Below, in pieces: positions 1 through 6,026 of a stretch of DNA of 9,745 nucleotides. A model generated the notes under the pieces. The model worked only from the letters and a program-made list of their open reading frames with translations, ran no database searches and was not told the origin of the DNA. Numbering within the stretch: position 1 is the first letter of the stretch; every line of letters begins with the position of its first letter. The DNA is from Bacteroidota bacterium (GTDB lineage Bacteria; Bacteroidota; Kryptoniia; Kryptoniales; JAKASW01): NCBI GenBank assembly GCA_021796055.1, contig JAJYOS010000171.1, positions 1 through 9,745 of the forward strand, in the 5' to 3' direction. The position numbers were made by a program, and so were the translations under genes.

Positions 1-1
1 T

Positions 2-1549
2 GACAACAAGGGCTTCTTCTATTCACGGTTCCCCGAACCAAAGGAGGGACAGGCGCTGATGTCGGAAGCGGTCGGACAACAGCTCTATTACCATATCGTC
101 GGCACTCCGCAAAGCGAAGACAAGAAGTTTTATGATCTCAAGGATTATCCGGGTTGGTACGTCGGAGGCGGCGTAACCGACAACGGCCGGTATCTTTTCA
201 TCACACTCAACAAAGGGACCGAGTCCAGGAACAAGGTCCTATATGTCGACTTGAAGGATCCTAAACACCCGGACCTGTCGTCGCCGGTCACTCCCCTGTT
301 CGAGCAGGACAACGCGGAATACTATCCGCTCGGAAATGTCGGGACAACAATTTATATGCAAACAACCCTCGGCGCACCCAACAGGAAAATTGTATCGTTC
401 AATATTAACGATCCATCTCCGAAGAACTGGAAGACAGTCGTTCCTGAAGCGAAGAGCGTGATTGAAAATTCTCTACTTGCAGGAGGACACGTGGTTGTCA
501 ACTATCTTGTCGATGCGAAGAGCGAAGTCGCTATCTATTCCCTGAAGGGCAAGCACGACGGCAACCTGAAGCTCCCCGGCATCGGTACTGTTGGCGAACT
601 CAGCGGTCGCACGGACTCGCAGGATCTGTTCTATGCTTTCACGTCGTTCCTCTACCCGACAACTGTCTTCCAGCATAATCTCAAAACCGGGAAGACGACG
701 ACATTTCAAGCTCCGAAGGTTGATTTCAGGCCAAAAGAATTCGTGACGAAGCAGGTATTTTATCACTCCAAGGACGGTACGCTAATCCCGATGTTCATCA
801 CGATGAAGAAGGGGACGAAACTCAACGGCGAGAACCCGACGCTCCTCTATGCATACGGCGGATTCAATATCAGCATAACTCCATCGTTCAGTCCTACCAC
901 AGCCGTCTGGCTGGAAATGGGCGGAATCTACGCAGTAGCAAATCTCCGGGGAGGCGGAGAATTCGGCGAGGCATGGCACCACGCCGGTATGCTCGGCAAG
1001 AAGCAGAACGTGTTCGATGACTTCATCGCCGCGGCGGAATACCTGATAAAGGAGAAATACACTTCGACGCCAAGACTTGGAATAGAAGGTTATTCGAACG
1101 GAGGGTTACTCATCGGGGCTTGCGAGACGGAGCGCCCGGATCTTTACGGAGCCGCTTATGCCGGAGCGGGAGTGATGGATATGCTCCGCTACCAGAAATT
1201 TTCGGCCGGTGTTGGCTGGGTTCCCGAGTACGGTTCTTCTGCCGACTCGACCGATTTTCAGTGGTTGATCAAGTTTTCGCCGGTCCAGAACGTGAGGCCC
1301 GGCACCTGCTACCCGCCGACCATCATAACGACCGCGGACCATGACGACCGTGTAGTACCCAGTCACTCATACAAGTTCGCGGCGGCGATGCAGCATGACC
1401 AGGCGTGCAATAACCCAATACTGATACGTGTTGAAACGAAGACGAGTCACAACTACATGCCTACCGACAAGCGAATCACTCAGGCAGCGGATGTGCTCTC
1501 GTTCATGGCGTATAACCTTGGAATCAAGACCGCTCCAAAGTTGAAATAA
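2..1549 (+). CDS. Prolyl oligopeptidase (S9A family), 5'-truncated by the window edge
   Basis: Serine peptidase that cleaves short peptides after proline. The reading frame is open from base 2 and already encodes family sequence (DNKGFFYSRFPEP) before the first ATG at 59, so that ATG is internal; roughly 180-200 N-terminal residues should lie to the left. In-window length is 515 residues: the rest of the beta-propeller, then the alpha/beta-hydrolase domain. Visible catalytic residues, by comparison with porcine enzyme Ser554/Asp641/His680: Ser in GYSNGG (codon 1094-1096), Asp in DHDDRVVP (codon 1343-1345), with the substrate-binding Arg two residues later, and His at codon 1448-1450. Ser-Asp-His spacing is close to the family. 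The loop around His is SHNYMPTDK rather than the usual GHGAGKPT, though the His itself is kept. No signal peptide can be judged because the start is missing. The gene converges on the minus-strand thiol oxidoreductase and ends before a strong terminator. Family assignment is firm; the cellular compartment is not. Confidence 0.95.
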   Translation, partial: DNKGFFYSRFPEPKEGQALMSEAVGQQLYYHIVGTPQSEDKKFYDLKDYPGWYVGGGVTDNGRYLFITLNKGTESRNKVLYVDLKDPKHPDLSSPVTPLFEQDNAEYYPLGNVGTTIYMQTTLGAPNRKIVSFNINDPSPKNWKTVVPEAKSVIENSLLAGGHVVVNYLVDAKSEVAIYSLKGKHDGNLKLPGIGTVGELSGRTDSQDLFYAFTSFLYPTTVFQHNLKTGKTTTFQAPKVDFRPKEFVTKQVFYHSKDGTLIPMFITMKKGTKLNGENPTLLYAYGGFNISITPSFSPTTAVWLEMGGIYAVANLRGGGEFGEAWHHAGMLGKKQNVFDDFIAAAEYLIKEKYTSTPRLGIEGYSNGGLLIGACETERPDLYGAAYAGAGVMDMLRYQKFSAGVGWVPEYGSSADSTDFQWLIKFSPVQNVRPGTCYPPTIITTADHDDRVVPSHSYKFAAAMQHDQACNNPILIRVETKTSHNYMPTDKRITQAADVLSFMAYNLGIKTAPKLK

Positions 1550-1596
1550 CACGGGTCTGATACCGACGCATTCGTTTCAAGGATTCTAGCCGGAAA

Positions 1597-1632
1597 GAAG
1601 CAGGAGATGTCTTCTCCTGCTTCCCGTTTTTG
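1597..1632 (+). terminator. Intrinsic terminator of the prolyl oligopeptidase gene
   Basis: A perfect 11-bp stem (1597-1607 GAAGCAGGAGA pairs with 1613-1623 TCTCCTGCTTC) closes a 5-nt loop and is followed by CCGTTTTTGT. It lies 48 bases after the stop codon and before the convergent gene's stop at 1647. On the minus strand the hairpin is followed only by a short, weak T tract, so it acts mainly for the plus-strand gene. Confidence 0.85.
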
Positions 1633-1646
1633 TGCGGACTAGTCTT

Positions 1647-2327
1647 TCAGGATTTCTTATCCTTCGGTTCGTCCGGTCGATCCTGAACTGAATGCTCTTC
1701 TTCCCAAACCTGGTGGAGAGTCTCCAGGAAAAGGTGGCTCGGTTGCGCTCCTGAGACCGCGTATTTGCGATTGAAGACAAAGAACGGCACGCTGCTAATC
1801 CCGAGGGATTCCGCTTCTTCTATATCGCCCTTCACTAAATCAGCGTAATCGTTGGACGCCAGCATCGTTCGGACTTCTCCAGGATCGAGCCCAATTTCGT
1901 CTGCCAGTTGTGCCAGCGCAGCGTGGTCACCTATATCCTTCCCTTCCGTGAAATAAGCCGCGAACAAGCGCTCCTCGGCTTTTCCCTGAAGCCCGTGTGC
2001 AGCGGCAAGTTGGATGAGCCTGTGAGCATCGAATGTGTTAGTCGGAACAGCAGTATCGAAATTGTATTCGAGTCCGACTTCTTTTGCTCTAGCTGCCACT
2101 TCGTTATTCCTCTCCTTAGCCCATTCGCGGTCTCTTCCGTACTTAGCCGCCAGGTAGTCGTGAGTATCCTTTCCGGGAAGACGCTTCGCCCCCGGGTCGA
2201 GCTGGAAACTGTGCCAGAGAACCTCGACCTCATCCTTTTGAGGAAATTGTTCCAATGCAATTTCGAACTTACGCTTTCCCATATAGCAAAACGGACATAC
2301 TACGTCCGACCAGATATCTATTTCCAT
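1647..2327 (-). CDS. DsbA-family thiol oxidoreductase, FrnE-like
   Basis: Thioredoxin-fold oxidoreductase of the FrnE/DsbA type (226 residues, a normal length for this subfamily), probably acting in cytoplasmic thiol-disulfide exchange or oxidative-stress defence; the partner is unknown. The N-terminus MEIDIWSDVVCPFCYMGK carries the redox-active CPFC at residues 11-14 right after the first beta strand. The middle (about 55-165) is the helical insertion of DsbA proteins. The fold resumes at GISSVPFFV (176-184), where Pro181 is the cis-proline facing the active site, followed by the SGAQ motif (192-195) typical of FrnE-like proteins. The C-terminal ~17 residues are charged and likely disordered. 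There is no signal peptide or membrane segment. The ATG is supported by an AAAGGA element about 8 bases upstream. It is convergent with the peptidase gene and codirectional with the DoxX-like gene 131 bases upstream. The exact physiological role is inferred. Confidence 0.93.
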   Translation of the reverse strand: MEIDIWSDVVCPFCYMGKRKFEIALEQFPQKDEVEVLWHSFQLDPGAKRLPGKDTHDYLAAKYGRDREWAKERNNEVAARAKEVGLEYNFDTAVPTNTFDAHRLIQLAAAHGLQGKAEERLFAAYFTEGKDIGDHAALAQLADEIGLDPGEVRTMLASNDYADLVKGDIEEAESLGISSVPFFVFNRKYAVSGAQPSHLFLETLHQVWEEEHSVQDRPDEPKDKKS

Positions 2328-2354
2328 TTCAACATCCTTTCATACAACAAAAAT

Positions 2355-2446
2355 CGGAACACGGACTAAACGGTAACCACGGATTCTGACGGAAAATCAA
2401 TCGGAACTAATCTGTGCACTTCTGTCTCGTCCGTGTTTATCCGCGT
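2355..2446. repeat. Degenerate CGG-rich intergenic repeat between DoxX and FrnE-like genes
   Basis: CGG recurs about every 7-12 bases in the left half (at 2355, 2362, 2371, 2380, 2390 and 2402), mostly as ACGGA/ACGGT. The right half carries the reverse orientation (CCGTGTTTA, CCGCGTTC at 2431-2447). ACACGGAC at 2359-2366 and GTCCGTGT at 2429-2436 are a perfect 8-bp inverted repeat, so the element can fold end to end. It resembles the degenerate 'CACGGATAAACACGGAT' filler seen between genes in several phyla. No coding potential is evident. Confidence 0.6.
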
Positions 2447-2458
2447 TCTTACTCTATT

Positions 2459-2875
2459 TTAAATTCCGAACAACAAATGGTCGAGGGATATTCTTCCCGG
2501 GCCAAGCAGTACAACTGAAAGGCTGGCCACAAGGAGGAGGAGTTCGAACTCCCATCCGCCCGCGGATCCCTTTGACATGAACGGCAATTTTGTCTTCCTT
2601 TTGTACTGAATCGCGCCGATCATTACCAATACAAAGCAAAAGGCGGTGAGTTGAGTGAGGAGGCCAAGGGCGATCGCGACCGCGCCGAGCGGTTCGGTTA
2701 TGGAGAGCATCTTGAGATTTCTCAGGGCTGACGCCGGGAGCTGTTCAGACGGCTGCATCTTCCTCATCGGAGCCTTCATCATTCCGTGCGCCCAGAATAT
2801 AACGCAGACGCACAGGCGCTGCACAAAGAGCGCAATGCTATAGTGGTGCAATGACATGAGGAAGTGCTTGTACAC
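2459..2875 (-). CDS. DoxX-family small membrane protein
   Basis: Four-helix inner-membrane protein of the DoxX family. Members have been linked to quinone or thiol redox chemistry, but the function here is unknown. Family marks in order: a first helix ending in FWAHGMMK (the conserved HG-K), a second helix starting at TEPLGAVAIALGLLTQ (the conserved Glu-Pro-Leu-Gly), a third helix, a basic cytoplasmic loop (YKRKTK), then GGWEFELLLL and GPGRISLD, which are typical of the last helix and C-terminus. The length (~132-138 residues) is normal. The start is ambiguous. The frame opens with GTG at 2873-2875, but a perfect AGGAGG overlaps that codon, leaving no spacing. The first ATG (2855-2857, giving 132 residues) is 17 bases from the same AGGAGG. 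An in-frame stop lies two codons before the GTG. It may form an operon with the FrnE-like gene downstream. Confidence 0.85.
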   Translation of the reverse strand: MYKHFLMSLHHYSIALFVQRLCVCVIFWAHGMMKAPMRKMQPSEQLPASALRNLKMLSITEPLGAVAIALGLLTQLTAFCFVLVMIGAIQYKRKTKLPFMSKGSAGGWEFELLLLVASLSVVLLGPGRISLDHLLFGI

Positions 2876-3135
2876 CTCCTATGGTTCGTGCTAGCACCCA
2901 AAACTTCCAGCGCGCGAGCAACGCCTTCCCGTGTATTCTTTCCCATCGATATGCAATAACATAGTGCCGGGACGGGATGTTCCGGACGTTGGGATTAAAC
3001 GCAAAGCACGCGAAGGCCCTTCCTGCATGATTGAAAAGATGCCACGGACGCGGAGCCCGCAAAGAGGCGTTCTTCAAAGTGCATTTTGTGATTCATCTTC
3101 GAGCCCTTTGGTTAAATACCCCGGATTGGAGCCGC
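2876..3135. other. Intergenic stretch with degenerate CGCAAAG-type repeats, no supportable gene
   Basis: No open frame here looks like a known protein; a 79-codon minus-strand frame (2838-3077) overlaps the DoxX gene and is not convincing. The stretch holds a 10-bp palindrome GTGCTAGCAC (2888-2897) and two patches of degenerate repeats. These are ACGCAAAGC followed by ACGCGAAGG (2999-3016) and a CACGGACGCGGAG / CGCAAAGAGG patch (3042-3067). Read toward the DoxX gene these become CTTCGCG and CTTTGCG, the same short motif seen upstream of the permease and protease genes near 5915-5967. A minus-strand promoter for the DoxX gene should lie here, but no convincing -35/-10 pair was found. Confidence 0.5.
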
Positions 3136-3175
3136 GTGATTGCTCAAAAAAGACTCCATCCCGTTGCACGTGATG
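3136..3175 (-). repeat. Array unit 5, degraded
   Basis: The hairpin is CATCCCG (3157-3163) / CGTGATG (3169-3175), with one mismatch in seven. The tail at 3136-3162 reads G-M-E-S-F-L and then loses the motif and the stop, apparently through a T-run change. It is the most diverged and most distant unit. Confidence 0.55.
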
Positions 3176-3182
3176 TCACTGC

Positions 3183-3258
3183 TCACTCATACCTCAGAGA
3201 TTCGATCCCGTCCGACCCTGTCGAGATCTCGTTCCGATGTCGTCGGAACGGACAAGGG
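3183..3258 (-). repeat. Array unit 4, with an enlarged hairpin
   Basis: The tail at 3183-3209 reads G-I-E-S-L-R-Y-E-TGA. Beside it is a larger foldback: an inner perfect 8-bp stem CGTTCCGA (3230-3237) / TCGGAACG (3243-3250), extended outward by CCCTGTC (3216-3222) against GACAAGGG (3251-3258) with a bulge and an unpaired GAGATCT. Confidence 0.75.
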
Positions 3259-3269
3259 CTGGACATTGA

Positions 3270-3312
3270 CTTTACTCATTTCGTAAAGACTCGATGCCGC
3301 CACGGGCGGCAT
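3270..3312 (-). repeat. Array unit 3, with covarying stem
   Basis: The hairpin is ATGCCGCC (3294-3301) / GGCGGCAT (3305-3312), an 8-bp stem with a 3-nt loop. Compared with units 1 and 2, both arms have changed so that pairing is kept. The tail at 3272-3298 reads G-I-E-S-L-R-N-E-TAA. A second small stem straddles the stop codon: CTTTAC (3270-3275) / GTAAAG (3283-3288). Confidence 0.8.
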
Positions 3313-3322
3313 TTCACTGCTT

Positions 3323-3361
3323 TCATTCGTACCTCAAAGATTCAATCCCGGAAGGCGGGAT
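3323..3361 (-). repeat. Array unit 2
   Basis: The hairpin is ATCCCG (3345-3350) / CGGGAT (3356-3361). The tail at 3323-3349 reads G-I-E-S-L-R-Y-E-TGA. It differs from unit 4 within the tail only at synonymous third positions plus one Leu first position (CTG to TTG). Confidence 0.8.
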
Positions 3362-3376
3362 CTTCGCACTTCGATA

Positions 3377-3417
3377 TTACTCACTCCTCAGAGATTCGAT
3401 CCCGCTAAAGGCGGGAT
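3377..3417 (-). repeat. Array unit 1 (nearest the permease stop)
   Basis: The hairpin is ATCCCGC (3399-3405) / GCGGGAT (3411-3417) with a 5-nt loop. The tail at 3377-3403 reads G-I-E-S-L-R-S-E-TAA on the minus strand. Its first seven codons' worth of bases (GGGATCGAATCTCTGAGG) match unit 4 exactly. Confidence 0.8.
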
Positions 3418-3420
3418 GTC

Positions 3421-3443
3421 GGCATTACTCGTATCGTAATGCC
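3421..3443 (-). promoter_or_regulatory. Hairpin straddling the stop codon of the first permease
   Basis: A perfect 8-bp inverted repeat, GGCATTAC (3421-3428) / GTAATGCC (3436-3443), has a 7-nt loop. It encloses the last codons and the TAA stop. The layout matches the smaller stop-straddling stem of array unit 3. A role in mRNA 3'-end stability or termination is possible but not shown. Confidence 0.6.
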
Positions 3444-5893
3444 TCCACCGGATTTGCGGTCGCCGCTCTCACAGCTCCGAAACTTACCGTCACAGCTGCA
3501 GCCACAAGAGCAATCGCTGCAGCCAGCAGGAATGCCCACAGGCTTAGGTTTATCCTGTAGGCAAAATCCTGAAGCCACCTGTCCATGGAGTAATATGCGA
3601 CGGGACAGCCGATGACAGCGCCCATCGCGACGAGCATCAAAAACTCTCTCGTCAGCAAGCTTATAATATCGACTTCAGATGCGCCGAGCACTCTGCGGAT
3701 TCCAATCTCCTTGATGCGCCGCTCGGTGGTAAAAAGCGAGACGGCGAACAAGCCGATACATGCTATGATAATTGCAATCGATGAGAAAAGACCCATGACA
3801 GCCTTGAACTGGTTGTCCGCAACATATTTCGCCGCAAAATCATTATTTATGAAATCATAGTCGAAGGGATACTCGGGGTTCACCCGACTCCACACATTCT
3901 TGATATTGCTCAGAGTATTTTGCAGATCTTTCGTACGTACCCTGATAAGGACATTGTTGAACCATAACGGCTCGACGAACATGACAATTGGTTCGATAAT
4001 GTCATGCAAAGAAGTGAAATGAAAATTCCTCACGACGCCGACAACCGGTCCATACTTAAAATTAATCCCATCGAGGCGGATTCCTATCGGTTCTCCTATG
4101 GCCTGATCCGGCGTCTTGCATCCGATGGCTTTCATAGCAGCTTGATTGATAATGTAAACCCTATCTGTCGTCTCGAAGTAGTTCTCGAAATCCTTCTCCC
4201 CGTTAAACTGGTGTGCATCCAGATCGGCAGGGACGAATTTCCTGAACGAATTTCCGGCTAGGAGCCTGATTTTCATTACGCTGATGAAGTCTCTGTCGAC
4301 GGGCAGGACCTCGCAAGACGGTGGGTTCTTACTCACCCAGCCGCCGCCTATGAACACCTGGCAGTTGTCGACAATCTTCTCCGAAGGAATTTCCAAAGCC
4401 GATGTCATCCCGACGACTCCGTTCTGCCCGGTTATCTCCTTCTTCAACACGGCGTATTTTTCTCTGGCCGAGAAAGGAATATTCGTGAGCGCAACGAGCT
4501 GGTCAGTATCGTATCCCATATCGATGTTCGCGACATACTTCATCTGCTCGTAGACAATAATGACGGCCGAAATGAGAGCTATGGCCATGGAGAATTGAGA
4601 GATCAGCAATGCTCTGCGAGAAAACATTCCATGCACTCTGGCCGCCGAAGGCCCCGACGACTGATTACGCGACGCAAGGATAGAAGCAGACGACACATGC
4701 CTTACGACGAGTGCGGGGTATCCTCCTGAAATCAGGATAAGCAAAGCGATCTCAGCGACGAACGAACCCAGCACGTATGGTATCATCGATGCCGGGATGT
4801 TTATTTTTAGTTTCAGAAGGCTGCCGAGCATAGAGACGGAAGGTTCGTAAAGCAACATCACAAGGAATAGTGAAAGAAGGACGTACATGGACGATTCGGC
4901 GATGTTCTGAATAAACAACCCGCCGGCACTTGCCCCAAGCACCCTTCTGACACCGACATCCTTCGACGAAGCCGTCTTCCGCGCGATCGCCAGGTTGACA
5001 TAGTTTATGCAGGTTATCGCGATGATGAGCAGAGCGACGATCAACAGCGCGTACACTTGCGTGGCGCTGCCGTTCACCTCCAATTCCCTCTGCAAATGAG
5101 AATAGAGGTGTATGCTCGTCAGCGCCTGCAGATGCAGTGAAAAACCGGAAGCTTCATTCGGTGGCAAATGCGCCGACACGAACTCACCGAGCTTTGCCTT
5201 GAGATCTTTTACGCTTGCCCCAGGTTTGAGGAGTATGTAGTAATACCCCATATTCTCGCCGGCGTATTTGTTTGGCCACCTTGCCACGAATTCGGGATGA
5301 AAATAGGAATTCGCCGGCACATCCTCCATTACGCTGGTGATGTGGTACTCGTAGGAGTTGGACCACTGGTCGCGGATCTTCAGAGTTCTCCCGACCGGAT
5401 TAGTGTTACCGAAATATTTCTCCGCAATCTTCTCGGTCAACACAATTGACATCGGAGATTCGAGTGCGCTTACGCGGCTTCCCCGAATGAATTTGAATCT
5501 GAATACATCGAAGAAAGTGGAATCTGTCGTATAGAAATTGTTCGGCCTGAACGTCCTATTGTTGGCGGTGGCGGCGGTGACGGGCGCGTTGTTGAACTTG
5601 ACCAGCTGAGCCACTTGAGGATAGTCCTTTTTGATCTGGCGAATCCAGTTGTAGTAGCATCGTGCGATCTGTTCGCTGGCAAAGTTATTTTCAATTCCGT
5701 GGTAATCGCTCGTGATCCGGTATATCCGGTTTGAGTCCGGAAGATAGCGGTCGTAGCTGAATTGATCGATCACGTATGTCAGAAGAAGGAAACTCGACAA
5801 TATCCCGAGGGCGAGTCCCGCGATCATCGTTCCTGAAAGGAGTTTTCGCCTCATCATGTTTCTAATGGCGGATTTGAAATAGCTCTTAAGCAT
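3425..5893 (-). CDS. MacB/FtsX-type ABC transporter permease (full length)
   Basis: Inner-membrane permease of a macrolide/peptide-exporter-like ABC system; it needs a separate ATPase not present in the window. 822 residues with the duplicated architecture: TM1 about 20-42, first MacB periplasmic domain about 45-275, first FtsX block with TMs about 280-303, 332-351 and 370-393, TM5 about 428-448, second periplasmic domain about 455-695, second FtsX block with TMs about 701-721, 749-768 and 785-807. The cytoplasmic motif after each FtsX first helix is visible: DVGVRRVLGAS near 312 and EIGIRRVLGAS near 729. The ATG at 5891-5893 is preferred over the adjacent GTG because GGGAG (5900-5904) is six bases upstream. 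It ends ...NPVEALRYE-TAA inside a hairpin and is followed by the tail-unit array. It is diverged from the other two permeases (first FtsX motif DVGVRR rather than EIGIRK), so it is not a recent duplicate. Substrate unknown. Confidence 0.95.
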   Translation of the reverse strand: MLKSYFKSAIRNMMRRKLLSGTMIAGLALGILSSFLLLTYVIDQFSYDRYLPDSNRIYRITSDYHGIENNFASEQIARCYYNWIRQIKKDYPQVAQLVKFNNAPVTAATANNRTFRPNNFYTTDSTFFDVFRFKFIRGSRVSALESPMSIVLTEKIAEKYFGNTNPVGRTLKIRDQWSNSYEYHITSVMEDVPANSYFHPEFVARWPNKYAGENMGYYYILLKPGASVKDLKAKLGEFVSAHLPPNEASGFSLHLQALTSIHLYSHLQRELEVNGSATQVYALLIVALLIIAITCINYVNLAIARKTASSKDVGVRRVLGASAGGLFIQNIAESSMYVLLSLFLVMLLYEPSVSMLGSLLKLKINIPASMIPYVLGSFVAEIALLILISGGYPALVVRHVSSASILASRNQSSGPSAARVHGMFSRRALLISQFSMAIALISAVIIVYEQMKYVANIDMGYDTDQLVALTNIPFSAREKYAVLKKEITGQNGVVGMTSALEIPSEKIVDNCQVFIGGGWVSKNPPSCEVLPVDRDFISVMKIRLLAGNSFRKFVPADLDAHQFNGEKDFENYFETTDRVYIINQAAMKAIGCKTPDQAIGEPIGIRLDGINFKYGPVVGVVRNFHFTSLHDIIEPIVMFVEPLWFNNVLIRVRTKDLQNTLSNIKNVWSRVNPEYPFDYDFINNDFAAKYVADNQFKAVMGLFSSIAIIIACIGLFAVSLFTTERRIKEIGIRRVLGASEVDIISLLTREFLMLVAMGAVIGCPVAYYSMDRWLQDFAYRINLSLWAFLLAAAIALVAAAVTVSFGAVRAATANPVEALRYE

Positions 5894-5914
5894 CACTTAC
5901 TCCCAGTTTTAAGG

Positions 5915-5967
5915 CGCTTAGCGCAAAGAGCATGGCCCGCTCTTGCCGTCATACTCTGCGCTTTGCG
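5915..5967. repeat. Facing CTTTGCG-type heptads in the divergent intergenic region
   Basis: On the minus strand, toward the permease, CTTTGCG (5928-5922) abuts CTAAGCG (5921-5915). On the plus strand, toward the protease, CTCTGCG (5954-5960) abuts CTTTGCG (5961-5967). Between them GCAAAGAGC (5923-5931) pairs with GCTCTTGC (5939-5946) with one bulged A. Each divergent gene is therefore preceded by heptads reading in its own direction. The role is unknown. Confidence 0.5.
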
Positions 5968-5981
5968 ACATCATTGAGGCG

Positions 5982-6010
5982 TTGACTTCTCATTTAACCA
6001 CCGGTAAATT
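5982..6010 (+). promoter_or_regulatory. Candidate sigma70-like promoter for the retropepsin-like gene
   Basis: TTGACT (5982-5987) and TAAATT (6005-6010) are separated by exactly 17 bases, matching consensus -35 at 5/6 and -10 at 4/6. Transcription would start near 6017, giving a leader of only about ten bases that still holds the AGAGG ribosome site. It is called from sequence only, and the promoter consensus of the host is not known. Confidence 0.4.
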
Positions 6011-6026
6011 GTGCATGAGAGGAAAA

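Larger units (their letters stand above)
3136..3419 (-). repeat. Tandem array of hairpin plus permease-tail units, downstream of the first permease
   Basis: Five units, 41-89 bases apart, lie directly after the stop codon of the minus-strand permease. Read in the gene direction each unit is a short hairpin followed at once by about nine codons resembling the end of these permease genes. Four read G-I-E-S-L-R-(Y/N/S)-E-stop; the genes themselves end P-V-E-(S/A)-L-R-(Y/H)-E-stop. Differences between units include synonymous changes (GAA/GAG, CTG/TTG/TTA, AGG/CGA, TGA/TAA). The hairpins lack U tracts, so they are not ordinary terminators. Units vary in spacing and sequence, which rules out CRISPR. 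Confidence 0.8.

Noticed and set aside
59..61. ATG as the true start of the prolyl oligopeptidase
   Set aside because: The frame is open upstream to the window edge and encodes conserved family sequence, so the ATG is internal.
1908..2369. Plus-strand open frame of about 150 codons
   Set aside because: It is antisense to the clear FrnE-like thiol oxidoreductase gene and encodes nothing recognisable.
2838..3077. Minus-strand open frame of 79 codons upstream of DoxX
   Set aside because: It overlaps the start of the DoxX gene, runs through degenerate repeat sequence and has no family resemblance.
3195..3212. tRNA T-arm look-alike (AGATTCGATCCCG resembles a T-loop)
   Set aside because: No matching acceptor, D or anticodon arms surround it, and the same string is explained by the permease-tail unit.
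3183..3417. Possible CRISPR array
   Set aside because: Units differ in sequence and are unevenly spaced (about 40-90 bases), the repeats are only ~27 bases of a gene-tail match plus hairpin, and there are no uniform spacers or cas genes.
3399..3417. Unit hairpins as intrinsic terminators of the permease
   Set aside because: None is followed by a U tract on either strand.
3031..3560. Plus-strand open frames across the repeat array
   Set aside because: They arise because the hairpin/tail units read through in that direction (repeated D-S-I-P) and run into the antisense of the permease gene.
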